Assembly: GCA_903827245.1 (NCBI GenBank)
Contig: CAIKHO010000085.1
Span: 1 to 64,000 of the forward strand
Reading direction: 5' to 3'
From: an uncultured Opitutia bacterium
GTDB taxonomy: Bacteria > Verrucomicrobiota > Verrucomicrobiia > Opitutales > Opitutaceae
DNA length: 64,000 nt
This document shows, one piece after another, positions 1 to 10,004 of the stretch. The notes under the pieces were generated by a model. The model ran no database searches and was not told the origin of the DNA. It saw only the letters and a list, made by a program, of their open reading frames with translations. Both the position numbers and the translations under genes were made by a program. Position 1 is the first letter of the stretch; every line of letters starts with the position of its first letter.

Positions 1-19
1 AGCACAACCGACAAATTCC

Positions 20-3000
20 GTGGCCAGCTTGCTGACGTCCACGTTTTTGATTGCAGCGTTACTCTGCCCCTCGCTGGTCCACGCGCAGGATGCAGCCACG
101 CTCGCCAAGTATGACAAGAATCATAACGGCAAGCTCGACCCTGATGAAGTTGCCGCGATGCAGGCCGATCAGGCCAAGCAGACCCCGGTAACGACTACAC
201 CCGCGGCGACCAAGGATGTCGTCACGCTGAATCCTTTCTCGGTCGATGCCAGCAAGGACATCGGCTACTACGCTGAAAACACCCTCGCGGGCAGCCGCCT
301 GAACACGAGCGTGGGCGATCTGGCCTCCTCGATCACGGTGGTAACCAAGCAGCAGCTCGAGGACACGGGCGCACTGAACATCAACGATGTGTTCCTCTAT
401 GAGGCGAACACCGAGGGCGCGAACACCTACACCCCGCTCCAGCTGAATCGCGGCAACGCGGCCGACAACATCGGCGGCTACAGCACGGACAACGGCCCGA
501 CCTTCGGCATCGCCACCGCCAATCGCGTGCGCGGCATCGGATCTGCCGATACGGCCCAAGACAATTATCCGACCCTTGCCCGTATCGCCTTCGATACCTA
601 CAATACGAATTCGGTTGAAATCAACCGCGGCCCGAACGCCCTGCTCTTCGGTGCCGGTTCGGCGTCAGGCATCGTCAACCAATCCACCGCCGAGGCGGCG
701 CTGAACCAGACAAAATCCCGGGTGACCGTTCGTTTCGGCAACTACGGTGCTCACCGCGAGAGTGTCAGCACCAATGTTCCGCTCGGCAGCAAAATCGCCC
801 TTTTCGTGGCGGCCCTCTATGACGACAAGGAATTCGCGCGCAAACCATCCCGGGACTACACCCGCCGTCAGTATGCTGCTTTGACGTTCCAGCCGTTTAC
901 CCGGACCAAGATTACGGCCAGCTTCGAGAACTACGATAACTATAACAACCGGCCCAACTTCAACGAGCCGGCCGACGGTGTCAGTTTCTGGCGGGCTTCA
1001 GGTCAGCCTGGCTGGGACCCCACGACCCAGACGATCACTATGGCCAATGGTACGAAGACCGGCCCTTACCTGAATTCCACGCTCGATCCCCGGTGGAACG
1101 CCACACTGACTAGCAACGGTGCCGGTGCCTTCAACAGCTCCACTGTCGCAACCTATGTCCCGAGCATCACGACCCAGGGTAATAACACCATCTTCTTCAA
1201 TGCCGGCATGCCGGTGTGGTTCTTTGCCGGGAGTGGCTCGTCCGGTGCGGGCGTAAACGGCTCGACGGCCATCCCCGCGGCAACTGCCCGGACTTTGACC
1301 CAGTGGATCGCGCAGAATACGTACATGACCCAGTCGAGGGTTCCTTTTGCGCCCGTCCCGCCGGCGTCCACCGGTGCGACCTCATACAGCGTTTTCTACA
1401 ATCCGGGCATCACCAACCAGTCGATCTATGACTGGACGAAGTACAATGCCGCCGGTTCCAACTACGGCACGCAGGTGGCCAAGAGCTACAAGGTCGAGCT
1501 GAACCAGCAGATTTTAACGGGCCTGAACCTCCAGCTCGGCTGGTTCCGCCAGGAAATGTTTGAATGGGATCACTACGGCATGGGTCAGACCAACGCCGCC
1601 CCCACCGTCCTGGTCGACACCAACACGAAGCTGATGGATGGAAGGCCGAATCCGTTCTTTGGCTCGCCGTTTGTCTACGATAACCAGACCGACACCTACT
1701 CCAGCCCGGAGACCAACAACAATCTCCGCGGTGTTCTGGCCTACCAGCATGATTTCAGCAAGGGTCAGGGCTTTGCCCGGTTCCTCAGCTTCCTTGGCCG
1801 GGCCCAACTGATGGCCCTTGTGAGCCAGCAGAAGGATGTCATCAATCGCGGCCGCTGGCGGTTCTCGCTGGACGGCGGCGATCCGCGCTTCCTGCCCAAC
1901 CAGAACAACGGCAACATTCCCAACAACTTCACCTTCGCGGGCAGTGCCAACGTACAGCGCACCTATTATATGGGTACGAACAGCAACGGCATCGTCACGC
2001 AGGGCGTGAAGTCGCCTGGCGAGCCTGACTTTGGTGGTCCCGGCAAACTGGCCTTGAGCTACTATGACTGGAACTCGACCAACACCTGGCAGACCACGCA
2101 GATGAGCTTTGATAACAATCTGCTCATCGCCGGCAACGGTCAGGGCGTCACGAACAAGATCCTTGATTCGTCGAGCTTCGCCTACCAGGGCAACATGTGG
2201 GAAAACCGCATTGTCCCGACCCTCGGAACGCGTTACGACAAGGTGCGCGTCTGGACCCGGTCCGGCTTGGGCTTGACCGTTCCGCAGACATCAGTGGCTG
2301 GCTTTACCAACTACAGCTACCTGACGACAATGAACAATGTGCCCTTCGACGTGGGTGGTGACACCACCACCCGCGGCGTGGTCGTAAGGCCGTTCAGCGG
2401 CTGGCGGTCCATCGACGCCTCAGCGGAAAGAGGCAGTGTCCTCATGGACTTTGTCCGTGGCTTGGGCTTCTCGTACAACCACTCGGATAACTTCAGCCCG
2501 CCGCAGACCCTCCAGACGGACTTCTTCAGCAATCCGTTGCCGAAGTCCTCGGGCAAGGGTGACGACTGGGGCGTTCGCGGCAGCATGTTTAATAACAAGC
2601 TCTCCTGGACGGTCAACTGGTACAAGTCCACGGCTGAAAACGCCGTCTCGGACGCCGCCAACACGGCGATCGGCCGCGCGCAACGTATCGACAACAGCTC
2701 GCTGTATACGTGGGCCCGTCAGGTCGTGCGTATCCGCAACGGCCAGGATCCGACCGACATCAACTTCGACAACAACACCGTGTATCCTCTGACGGACGCG
2801 CAGGCCACGCAGGTCAATCAGCTGCTGGCCGGCCCCGAGGTTGATAGCCGTGGTGTTCCGGTTGTCCGTGAGTACATTGTCGGCAGCGATCCCCAGCGCC
2901 TGACCAACAACACCCAGGGCACCAACTCACTGCTGTCCAAGGGCACGGAAGTGACGTTGATCTACAATCCGACCCGCAACTGGAACATCAAGCTGACGGT

Positions 3001-3733
3001 CGGAAAGCAGTTCTCCACCTACAGCAAGGCCTCGGGCGAAATCACCAAGTGGCTTTATGGTACCGGTAACTCGACCGTGGGCGACGGGCGTCTGAACTTC
3101 TGGCAGCACCTTGCCGCGCCGGACCTCCCGACCGTCTACACGAGGAATAACGGCAACAAGCTGTACCTCGGTGATTTCTGGAACAGCTACGGTTACACCG
3201 GTGATGCCAACTCGAACAGCACGGGTGCAACCAGCACGCCGGCGACCACCTACTACAGCATCGTTGACAACCAGCTATACCAGCTCATCACCCTGCAGAA
3301 TCAGCGTTCCCCGAGCCAGCGTGAATGGTCGTCCTCCATGATCACCAACTATGCCATTCAGGAAGGTAAGCTGAAGGGCTTAGCCCTCGGTGGCGGCCTG
3401 CGCTGGGCTTCCAACGCGGTGGTGGGTTACTATGGCGACTTGAACCCCGCCAAGTTCACGCACCCCACGGCGACCCAGAACCTGATCTCGTACTACGACC
3501 TCACGAAGCCGCAGTACATTCCGGCCCTGACTAACCTGGATCTTTGGGCTTCCTACACGACCCGCGTGCCGGTTTTTGGGAAGAGCATCCGCGCGAAGTT
3601 CCAACTGAACGTTCAATCGGTGACGGAAAAGGGTGGATTGACCCCCATCCTCTTCCAAGCGGACGGGACCCCGGCCCAATACCGCATCACGGATCCCCGG
3701 ACGTTCTTCCTGACCTCGACATTCGACTTCTAA
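20..3733 (+). CDS. TonB-dependent outer-membrane receptor with N-terminal EF-hand
   Basis: Predicted outer-membrane receptor that would import a large ligand (glycan, siderophore or similar) using TonB energy. From the GTG at 20 a signal peptide (hydrophobic stretch ending VHA-Q, residues 1-22) is followed by a canonical 12-residue EF-hand loop at residues 32-43 (D32, N34, N36, G37, D40, E43). A plug domain begins near residue 70 (LNPFSVDAS) and includes a SITVVTKQQL segment. The rest is a long beta-barrel ending in phenylalanine (STFDF), the usual outer-membrane C-terminal signature. At about 1237 residues it is larger than classical receptors but typical of the expanded Verrucomicrobia/Bacteroidetes type. 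The frame stays open to the left window edge, so the true start could lie outside. It is followed by a strong terminator, so it is probably the end of its transcript. The substrate cannot be told from sequence. Confidence 0.93.
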   Translation: MASLLTSTFLIAALLCPSLVHAQDAATLAKYDKNHNGKLDPDEVAAMQADQAKQTPVTTTPAATKDVVTLNPFSVDASKDIGYYAENTLAGSRLNTSVGDLASSITVVTKQQLEDTGALNINDVFLYEANTEGANTYTPLQLNRGNAADNIGGYSTDNGPTFGIATANRVRGIGSADTAQDNYPTLARIAFDTYNTNSVEINRGPNALLFGAGSASGIVNQSTAEAALNQTKSRVTVRFGNYGAHRESVSTNVPLGSKIALFVAALYDDKEFARKPSRDYTRRQYAALTFQPFTRTKITASFENYDNYNNRPNFNEPADGVSFWRASGQPGWDPTTQTITMANGTKTGPYLNSTLDPRWNATLTSNGAGAFNSSTVATYVPSITTQGNNTIFFNAGMPVWFFAGSGSSGAGVNGSTAIPAATARTLTQWIAQNTYMTQSRVPFAPVPPASTGATSYSVFYNPGITNQSIYDWTKYNAAGSNYGTQVAKSYKVELNQQILTGLNLQLGWFRQEMFEWDHYGMGQTNAAPTVLVDTNTKLMDGRPNPFFGSPFVYDNQTDTYSSPETNNNLRGVLAYQHDFSKGQGFARFLSFLGRAQLMALVSQQKDVINRGRWRFSLDGGDPRFLPNQNNGNIPNNFTFAGSANVQRTYYMGTNSNGIVTQGVKSPGEPDFGGPGKLALSYYDWNSTNTWQTTQMSFDNNLLIAGNGQGVTNKILDSSSFAYQGNMWENRIVPTLGTRYDKVRVWTRSGLGLTVPQTSVAGFTNYSYLTTMNNVPFDVGGDTTTRGVVVRPFSGWRSIDASAERGSVLMDFVRGLGFSYNHSDNFSPPQTLQTDFFSNPLPKSSGKGDDWGVRGSMFNNKLSWTVNWYKSTAENAVSDAANTAIGRAQRIDNSSLYTWARQVVRIRNGQDPTDINFDNNTVYPLTDAQATQVNQLLAGPEVDSRGVPVVREYIVGSDPQRLTNNTQGTNSLLSKGTEVTLIYNPTRNWNIKLTVGKQFSTYSKASGEITKWLYGTGNSTVGDGRLNFWQHLAAPDLPTVYTRNNGNKLYLGDFWNSYGYTGDANSNSTGATSTPATTYYSIVDNQLYQLITLQNQRSPSQREWSSSMITNYAIQEGKLKGLALGGGLRWASNAVVGYYGDLNPAKFTHPTATQNLISYYDLTKPQYIPALTNLDLWASYTTRVPVFGKSIRAKFQLNVQSVTEKGGLTPILFQADGTPAQYRITDPRTFFLTSTFDF

Positions 3734-3775
3734 TCGCCGTTGTCCGGCTCCCGCCGACACGACTGGTTTTTCAAG

Positions 3776-3809
3776 CTCCCCCGCCTTCACCGGCGGGGGA
3801 GTTTTTTTT
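3776..3809 (+). terminator. Rho-independent terminator after the TonB-dependent receptor
   Basis: A perfect 10-bp GC-rich stem (3776-3785 pairing with 3792-3801), a 6-nt loop and a run of eight T residues (3802-3809). It lies 43 bp after the receptor stop codon, on the same strand. Confidence 0.93.
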
Positions 3810-4103
3810 GGATTCGAGGGCGGCTAAAGGTCCACGGGTCTTGAGGTGCACGGGAATTTCTTCAATGTCCCGGCGTATATCCCGGTCTCGCACTTCCACC
3901 ATCAATTTGGTTTGTGGGTGGAACACCAAGGCCTGATTCGCCCAAAAACTTAATCATATGATGCCGAAAGGAGAAACCGGGTCGGCACATGCGCCGATCC
4001 TTGGGCCATGGCGGTTTGGCTGCACGCAAGTACGATGCGGATGGCCGATACCCGCCGATCACGGCAATTCAGGGGAGCACTTGGTTCCTGAACGGACGAA
4101 CCA
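3810..4103. other. Intergenic gap without a recognisable gene
   Basis: Between the receptor terminator and the first TMTC-like gene I see no convincing ORF, RNA gene or repeat. There is a locally AT-richer patch around 3940-3965 that could hold the promoter of the downstream cluster, but no clear -35/-10 pair was found. Confidence 0.5.
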
Positions 4104-6158
4104 ATGAGTAGTCCCGTGCTGCCAGGTCGCGCCCGATGGTTTGATGCCCCTTGCTGGCCCAGCCTCCTTGCCGGCGGGAGCATCGTGCTCGCCGTCATGG
4201 CGGCCTATTTCAACAGCCTTTCCGTTCCGTTTATTTTCGATGACGGGGCGTCCATCGTGCAAAATCCCACGATCAGGAATCTTTCCCATTTGGGAACTGT
4301 CCTCTCCGGCCCGCCCTGGGGTTCGTTGACGGTGAATGGGCGGCCCTTGCTCAACCTGTCGCTGGCCCTTAACTACGCATTTGGCGGCCTTGGCGTGGGT
4401 GGTTATCACGTCGTAAACCTCGTGATTCATGCATTGACGGGCCTCACCCTCTTCGGTGTGGTGCGACGCACCCTCCGGCAGCCGCGGCTGGTGGCGCGTT
4501 TTGGCGAGGACTCTTTCCCGCTGGCCCTATGCGCGGCTTTGCTCTGGACCCTCCATCCGTTGCAGACGGAAGCGGTGACCTATGTGGTGCAGCGGGCCGA
4601 GTCGCAGATGGGCCTGTTATATCTGCTGACGATCTATGTTTTTATCCGCGGCGCGGCTTCTTCCCGGCCATGGAGATGGTACGCGTTTTCCCTGCTGTTC
4701 TGCGGGCTGGGCATGATGGCCAAGGAGGTGATGGTTTCCGCGCCGCTCATCGTCTTGCTTTACGATCGTACATTTATCGCCGGTTCCTTTGCGCGGGCCT
4801 GGCGCGAACGCGGGCGATTGTATGCCGGATTGGGCGGCACCTGGCTAGTGCTGGGCTGGCTGATGCTGGGCTCGGGCAGTCGCGGTGAGGCGGGCGCATT
4901 TGATGCCGGCACCAACTGGCATGACTATGCCCTGACCCAATCTGGCGTCATCCTGCACTACCTCCGGCTGACCCTTTGGCCGTTTCCCCTGGTCTTGGAT
5001 TATGGCGGGGCCGTCGTGGAACATGACATGATGCGCATTGTGGCCTCCGGCTTGGTCGTGCTGGCGTTGGTGTCGGCCACCGTGATCGGCCTGCGGTTTC
5101 GGCCGGTCCTGGGTTTTTTGGGCTGTTGGTTCTTCGCCATTCTGGCTCCTACTTCCAGCATCATTCCTCTGCAGGACACCATCTTCGAGCACCGGATGTA
5201 TCTGTCCCTCGCCGCCGTGATCGTGCTGCTGGTGGCGGAAATTTACCGATGGACCGGCAACCGTGGCTTTGGGCTTCTTCTCGCCTTGGCGGTGGCCTGC
5301 GGGCTCCTCACGGCCAGTCGCAATGAGGATTATCGCAGTGAGCAGGGCATCTGGGCTGATACGGTGAAAAAGCAGCCCAGGAATCCACGGGCCTATAACA
5401 ATCTTGGCTCCCTCTGGCTCGGTCACGACAACCTCGTCGAGGCCGAACGTTGCTTCAAGAAGGCCGTGGAATTGCAGCCCGCCTACGCTTCGGCGAACTA
5501 CAACCTGGGCATTGTGCTGTCGCGTACCGGCCGGGATGCGGACGCGCTTGCGCATTTTCTCACTGCCATCCGGATCGAGGACGGTTTTGTCGACGCGCAT
5601 ATCAACGCGGGCAATGTCCTGTTAAAACTCGGACGCGCGGCGGATGCGGTCCGTGAGTACGAAAACGTGCTGCGCAGGCAGCCCGAAGCGTCTGATGTGC
5701 ATTATGACTTAGGACTGGCCCTGGCCCAGCTCAACCGGCCTGACGACGCCATGCGGGAATACGAGACGGCCATCCGCCTGGATCCCGAACGCTGGGAGGC
5801 GCAGCTCAGTCTAGCCGCGGCCAAGCTCCGCCAGGGCGATTTGGTTTCGGCCGAGCATGGCTACCGCGAAACCATTCGCCTGCAACCTGGCAGCACCAAG
5901 GCCCATTTGGGCTTGGCCGATCTCCTGATCGGGTTGAATCGCGTGCCCGATGCGATCGAAGAATATCGAAAAGTCCTCCGGGTCGAACCCGACAACCTGC
6001 ATGCCCGCTTTTATCTCGGCAATGCGCTGCTCATCACGGGGTCGGTTGACGAGGCCATTGCCCAGTATGAACAATTCCTTCGTCTGCAGCCGGACGATCC
6101 GGATGTCCGTGGGAACCTGCAACAAGCCCGGGCGATGAAGCAGTCGTCCCGCCGATAG
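4104..6158 (+). CDS. TMTC-like membrane protein with seven TPR repeats (paralogue 1 of 3)
   Basis: Polytopic inner-membrane protein of 684 residues. The first roughly 420 residues contain many hydrophobic segments; the remainder is seven consecutive 34-residue TPR units (about residues 430-670) ending near RLQPDDPDV. The first extracytoplasmic loop holds an Asp-Asp pair (FIFDDGAS, D46-D47), followed by LHPLQTEAVTYVVQRAES and later EHRMYLS. These match the layout of eukaryotic TMTC proteins (GT-C fold O-mannosyltransferases with C-terminal TPRs: acidic pair, HP..TEAV..R.., and a DUF1736-like region). By analogy it would transfer a lipid-linked sugar to exported protein, with the TPRs binding partner or acceptor; this is inference. 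The next paralogue starts 2 bp after its stop, so the two are very likely co-transcribed. Confidence 0.85.
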   Translation: MSSPVLPGRARWFDAPCWPSLLAGGSIVLAVMAAYFNSLSVPFIFDDGASIVQNPTIRNLSHLGTVLSGPPWGSLTVNGRPLLNLSLALNYAFGGLGVGGYHVVNLVIHALTGLTLFGVVRRTLRQPRLVARFGEDSFPLALCAALLWTLHPLQTEAVTYVVQRAESQMGLLYLLTIYVFIRGAASSRPWRWYAFSLLFCGLGMMAKEVMVSAPLIVLLYDRTFIAGSFARAWRERGRLYAGLGGTWLVLGWLMLGSGSRGEAGAFDAGTNWHDYALTQSGVILHYLRLTLWPFPLVLDYGGAVVEHDMMRIVASGLVVLALVSATVIGLRFRPVLGFLGCWFFAILAPTSSIIPLQDTIFEHRMYLSLAAVIVLLVAEIYRWTGNRGFGLLLALAVACGLLTASRNEDYRSEQGIWADTVKKQPRNPRAYNNLGSLWLGHDNLVEAERCFKKAVELQPAYASANYNLGIVLSRTGRDADALAHFLTAIRIEDGFVDAHINAGNVLLKLGRAADAVREYENVLRRQPEASDVHYDLGLALAQLNRPDDAMREYETAIRLDPERWEAQLSLAAAKLRQGDLVSAEHGYRETIRLQPGSTKAHLGLADLLIGLNRVPDAIEEYRKVLRVEPDNLHARFYLGNALLITGSVDEAIAQYEQFLRLQPDDPDVRGNLQQARAMKQSSRR

Positions 6159-6160
6159 CT

Positions 6161-7717
6161 GTGAAGCCGGCCAAACCAGCTGCACCGGTCCCGCGAGTGG
6201 GGCAGGCAACGCCCGGCACCGGGTGGATCGTGCTGGGCAGTGTCGTCATGGCGGGCGCGGCGCTGGTGGCCTACGCCAACAGTTTCCATGTGCCCTTTGT
6301 TTTCGATGACCTGGCTTCCATCCCGGGCAATGCCACCATCCGGAGTCTGGGGCAGGCGTGGTGGCCGCCGAAGGGGCAGGGAGCCCTCACGGTTGCGGGC
6401 CGGCCATTGCTGAACTTCACGCTGGGCGTGAATTATGCCCTCAGCGGACTGGAAGTGGAGAGTTATCATGCACTCAACCTCGCCATCCATTTCCTGGCGG
6501 GACTTACCTTGTTCGGTCTAGTCCGACGCACGCTGGGGCGCCCGCCGCTGGCGGCGCGATTCGGGGATCAGGCCCCGCTGCTCGCCTGGGTCATTGCGGT
6601 CCTGTGGATGCTCCACCCGCTGCAGACGGAGGCGGTGACTTACATTGTCCAGCGCGCGGAGTCGTTGATGGGGCTGTTTTTTCTTCTGACAATGTATGGG
6701 TTTGTGCGGTCGGTGGAATCGCCCCGGCCGCTCCTGTGGCAGTCGGTTTCGGTCCTGGCCTGCCTGCTCGGTGCAGCCACGAAGGAAATCACGATCATGG
6801 TCCCGATCATCGTGATGCTTTATGACCGGACCTTCGTCAGCGGCAGTTTCCGCGACGCATGGCGCCGGCACCGGTGGCGCCATCTCTCGCTGCTGGCAAC
6901 CTGGGTGCCGTTGTTCGTTTTTGTCGCAAGCACGGGTGGCAATCGCAGTGGCATATTTCACTTGTCCGACGGCGCAATGTGGGTGGGGCATGGACTCACC
7001 CAGTTCGAGGCGGTCACCCGGTATCTTGGCCTGACCTTCTGGCCGCATCCGCAAGTGTTCGAATATGGCGAGATGACCGCGCCGCCGCTCCTCGGCGCGA
7101 CCCTGCCCTGGGCGCTGCCGGTGCTTGTGCTGGCCTTGGCCACGTTGGTCGCACTGTGGCGCTGGCCGGTCGCGGGCTTTCTGGGTGCGTGGTTTTTTGG
7201 CATCCTCGCCCCGACGTGCCTCCTTCCCGCCACGCTCCAGATCATCGTGGAGCACCGCATTTACCTGCCGCTGGCGGCGATCATCTCGCTCGTCGTGACG
7301 GGCGCCTACCTTTTGGCCGGGCGCAGAATCATCGTCGCGTTTCTGGTGCTCGCGGTGGGTGAAGGCTGGCTGACCGTCCGGCGCAATGAAATTTACCGTG
7401 ATGAACTCAGCCTGTGGGGCGACACTGTGGCAAAACGCCCGGAGAACGATCACGCGCGCATTAATTTTGGCCTGGCACTCGCGAAAGCGGAACGTCCTGC
7501 CGAGGCGGCGGTGCAATTCGCGGAGGCCGTGCGGCTGCGGCCCGACAGTTTGCTGGCGCATAATAACCTGGGGAATGTGCTGATGATTGCAGGGCGGTTT
7601 GACGAGGCCATCGCCCAGTATGAACTGGTCCTTCGCGGGCGACCGAACGAGCGGGGCGTATTGCAAAACCTCGAGATGGCCCGGGCGATGCGGCAGCGCT
7701 CTCTGCAAAGGCCATGA
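6161..7717 (+). CDS. TMTC-like membrane protein with two TPR repeats (paralogue 2 of 3)
   Basis: 518-residue paralogue of the preceding gene, starting at GTG 6161 only 2 bp after the upstream stop. The membrane domain is collinear with its neighbours: Asp-Asp pair (FVFDDLAS, D49-D50), LHPLQTEAVTYIVQRAES, LYDRTFVSGSF and EHRIYLPLAA. The C-terminal TPR region is short, about two 34-residue units (around residues 425-500), against seven and eight in its neighbours. It is therefore either a naturally short member or one that has lost repeats. The last repeat (FDEAIAQYELVLRGRP) closely resembles the last repeat of paralogue 1 (VDEAIAQYEQFLRLQP), consistent with tandem duplication followed by loss of internal repeats. 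Confidence 0.84.
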   Translation: MKPAKPAAPVPRVGQATPGTGWIVLGSVVMAGAALVAYANSFHVPFVFDDLASIPGNATIRSLGQAWWPPKGQGALTVAGRPLLNFTLGVNYALSGLEVESYHALNLAIHFLAGLTLFGLVRRTLGRPPLAARFGDQAPLLAWVIAVLWMLHPLQTEAVTYIVQRAESLMGLFFLLTMYGFVRSVESPRPLLWQSVSVLACLLGAATKEITIMVPIIVMLYDRTFVSGSFRDAWRRHRWRHLSLLATWVPLFVFVASTGGNRSGIFHLSDGAMWVGHGLTQFEAVTRYLGLTFWPHPQVFEYGEMTAPPLLGATLPWALPVLVLALATLVALWRWPVAGFLGAWFFGILAPTCLLPATLQIIVEHRIYLPLAAIISLVVTGAYLLAGRRIIVAFLVLAVGEGWLTVRRNEIYRDELSLWGDTVAKRPENDHARINFGLALAKAERPAEAAVQFAEAVRLRPDSLLAHNNLGNVLMIAGRFDEAIAQYELVLRGRPNERGVLQNLEMARAMRQRSLQRP

Positions 7718-7867
7718 AAGTCCTCGAATCGTTGTGGCACGTTTTGGGTGCTTTCCGGTTTGTAGTCCCGGCTTCAGCCAGTCCTGGACTCCTGCAGTTT
7801 CAAACTGCACCACGGCCAGGCTGCCCCTGCCGTTGACTTGTTTCGGCCTGCTTCAAAATATCCGCCG

Positions 7868-9979
7868 GTGAACCCCGGGAAACGAGCCTCCATCGTGGCT
7901 GCGCTGGTAATTGGTGCCGCGGCCTTCGTCGCTTACGCCAACACGTTCCACGCGCCGTTCACTTTCGACGACCTTTCGTCGATCAAGGACAACCCCAGCA
8001 TTCTTCATCTGTGGCCGCCGTGGAAGGCGCTGTCGCCGCCGGGAGGCTGGGGCTTCACGGTCAGCGGCCGGCCCGTGCTCAATTTCTCGCTGGCGATCAA
8101 CTATGCCCTGAGCGGGTTCAACGAATGGAGCTACCATGCGCTCAACCTGTTGATCCACGTCCTCGCGGGCCTGGCGTTGTTCGGCATCGTGCGGCGCACC
8201 TTCACCCGTCCGCTCCTCGCGCCGCAATTCGGTGAACGGGCGTGGCCGCTGGCGCTGGTGATTGCATGCGTCTGGACGCTGCATCCATTGCAGACCGAGG
8301 CCGTCACCTACGTCATCCAGCGCGCAGAGTCCTTGATGGGGTTGTTTTTTCTCCTGACGCTCTACGCGTTTGTGCGGTCGGTGGATTCGCCGCGGCCGCG
8401 CTGGTGGCAGGCGGCCGCGGTGGCGGCGTGCCTGCTGGGCGTCGGCACAAAGGAGATCGCGGCGCTGGCCCCGGTCCTGGTCTTCCTTTACGACCGCACC
8501 TTCATCAGCGGCAGTTTTGCGGAGGCGTGGCGGCGGCATCGCTGGCGGCACCTTTCCTTGGTGGCGACGTGGCTGCCGCTGGCGTGGCTGCTGGCGGGGA
8601 CGGGCGGTGACCGCGGCGGTACGTTTCATTTCGCCGACGGGTCGATGTGGGTCGGGCACGGGCTGACGCAATTCGAGGCGGTGACGCGTTATATCGCGCT
8701 GACCTTCTGGCCGCATCCCCAGGTGTTCGATTACGGCCTGATTCCCCCGCCGCCCCTTGGCGTGGCCTTCTTGTGGGCGATCCCGGTGCTGTCCCTGGCC
8801 GCCGCCACCGTGGTGGCGTTGTGGCGCTGGCCGGTCGCGGGGTTTCTGGGCATGTGGTTTTTTGTCATCCTCGCCCCGACCAGCGCGCTGCCGGCGACCC
8901 TGCAGATCATCGTCGAGCACCGCATGTATCTGCCGCTCGCCGCGGCGCTGGCGCTCGTCTTCGGCGCAGTCGCGACCTGGATCGGGCCGCGGTGGACCGC
9001 GGTGGCGGGGGCGATCCTGGCCGTCGCGGCCGGAGTACTGACTTTCCAGCGGAACACCGTTTATCAAAGCCAGCAGGCGCTTTGGGAGGACACCCTGGCA
9101 AAGCGTCCGGACAACGCCCGCGCCCACAACAATCTCGGGCTGGCCTACTACAACCTCGGGCGGATTGATGACTCGATCGCCCACTACGAGATATCGCGCC
9201 GGCTCGATCCCAGCATGGCCAACACCCATTATAATCTGGGTCTCGCCCTCATGAAGGCGGGCCGCGCCTCCGAGGCCGTGGAGCCATTCGAGGAGGCCGT
9301 GCGCATCCTGCCGTACTATTTCAACGCGCACCTGAACCTCGGGATCATCCTGATGCGACTGGGCCGGGAACAGGAGGCGCGCGCCCATTTTGCCGAGGCG
9401 AGCCGCTACGACTCGGCCCCGGCCGAGGTATATTTCCGCTTTGGCGTTTCGCTGGCCGAACTCGGGCGCTGGGACGAGGCGATCCGGAATTACGCGCGGG
9501 CGGTGGAGATCGATCCGGCTTACTCGGAGGCGCAGAGCAACTGGGGCGTGGCCCTCTTCCATTCGAACTCGAGCGCCGCCGCCATCGAGCACTTCAACGC
9601 CGCGCTGCGCCTGAAGCCGGATTCCGCGGATGTTCATTTCAACCTGGGGCTGGCCCTGGCTTCCCTGGGCCGCCGGGACGAGGCGGAGGCGCAGTATGCG
9701 GAGTCCGTGAGGCTCAACCCGGAGAATGCCGCCGCCCAGCTCAACCTGGGCGTGGCCCTCGGGCAAAAGGGGAACCTGCCGGACGCAGTGGCGCACCTGG
9801 AGCAGGCGGTCCGGTTGCAGCCCGATTCCCCCGAGGCGCACTACAACCTCGGCTTCGCGCTGCTGACCGCCGGCCGCCGGCCCGAGGCGCGGCAGCATTT
9901 TCAAGACGCCTTGAGGCTGAAGCCGGACTACACTGCCGCCCGCGACATCCTGCAACGACTGGGCGAAATCCCGCCGTGA
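7868..9979 (+). CDS. TMTC-like membrane protein with eight TPR repeats (paralogue 3 of 3)
   Basis: About 703 residues from GTG 7868, which gives an N-terminus resembling paralogue 2; an in-frame TTG at 7838 would add ten residues, and neither start has a Shine-Dalgarno sequence. The membrane domain carries the same marks as the two upstream genes: FTFDDLSS acidic pair, LHPLQTEAVTYVIQRAES, LYDRTFISGSF and EHRMYLPLAA. It is most similar by eye to paralogue 2. Eight TPR units fill the C-terminal 270 residues. The predicted role is membrane glycosyl transfer or a related GT-C reaction on the outer face of the inner membrane, inferred from TMTC similarity. It converges with the STT3-like gene, with only 25 bp between stops. 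Confidence 0.84.
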   Translation: MNPGKRASIVAALVIGAAAFVAYANTFHAPFTFDDLSSIKDNPSILHLWPPWKALSPPGGWGFTVSGRPVLNFSLAINYALSGFNEWSYHALNLLIHVLAGLALFGIVRRTFTRPLLAPQFGERAWPLALVIACVWTLHPLQTEAVTYVIQRAESLMGLFFLLTLYAFVRSVDSPRPRWWQAAAVAACLLGVGTKEIAALAPVLVFLYDRTFISGSFAEAWRRHRWRHLSLVATWLPLAWLLAGTGGDRGGTFHFADGSMWVGHGLTQFEAVTRYIALTFWPHPQVFDYGLIPPPPLGVAFLWAIPVLSLAAATVVALWRWPVAGFLGMWFFVILAPTSALPATLQIIVEHRMYLPLAAALALVFGAVATWIGPRWTAVAGAILAVAAGVLTFQRNTVYQSQQALWEDTLAKRPDNARAHNNLGLAYYNLGRIDDSIAHYEISRRLDPSMANTHYNLGLALMKAGRASEAVEPFEEAVRILPYYFNAHLNLGIILMRLGREQEARAHFAEASRYDSAPAEVYFRFGVSLAELGRWDEAIRNYARAVEIDPAYSEAQSNWGVALFHSNSSAAAIEHFNAALRLKPDSADVHFNLGLALASLGRRDEAEAQYAESVRLNPENAAAQLNLGVALGQKGNLPDAVAHLEQAVRLQPDSPEAHYNLGFALLTAGRRPEARQHFQDALRLKPDYTAARDILQRLGEIPP

Positions 9980-10004
9980 GGAGTTTTTATCGTAACCCTG
10001 CTGT

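Noticed and set aside
7853-9955. Long open frame of about 700 codons on the minus strand opposite the third TMTC-like gene
   Set aside because: It is Arg/Gln/His-rich with no domain pattern and mirrors the real gene; high-GC coding regions often leave an antisense frame open.
4104-9979. CRISPR-like or tandem DNA repeats
   Set aside because: The periodicity of 102 bp comes from TPR units in protein sequence, not from conserved DNA.
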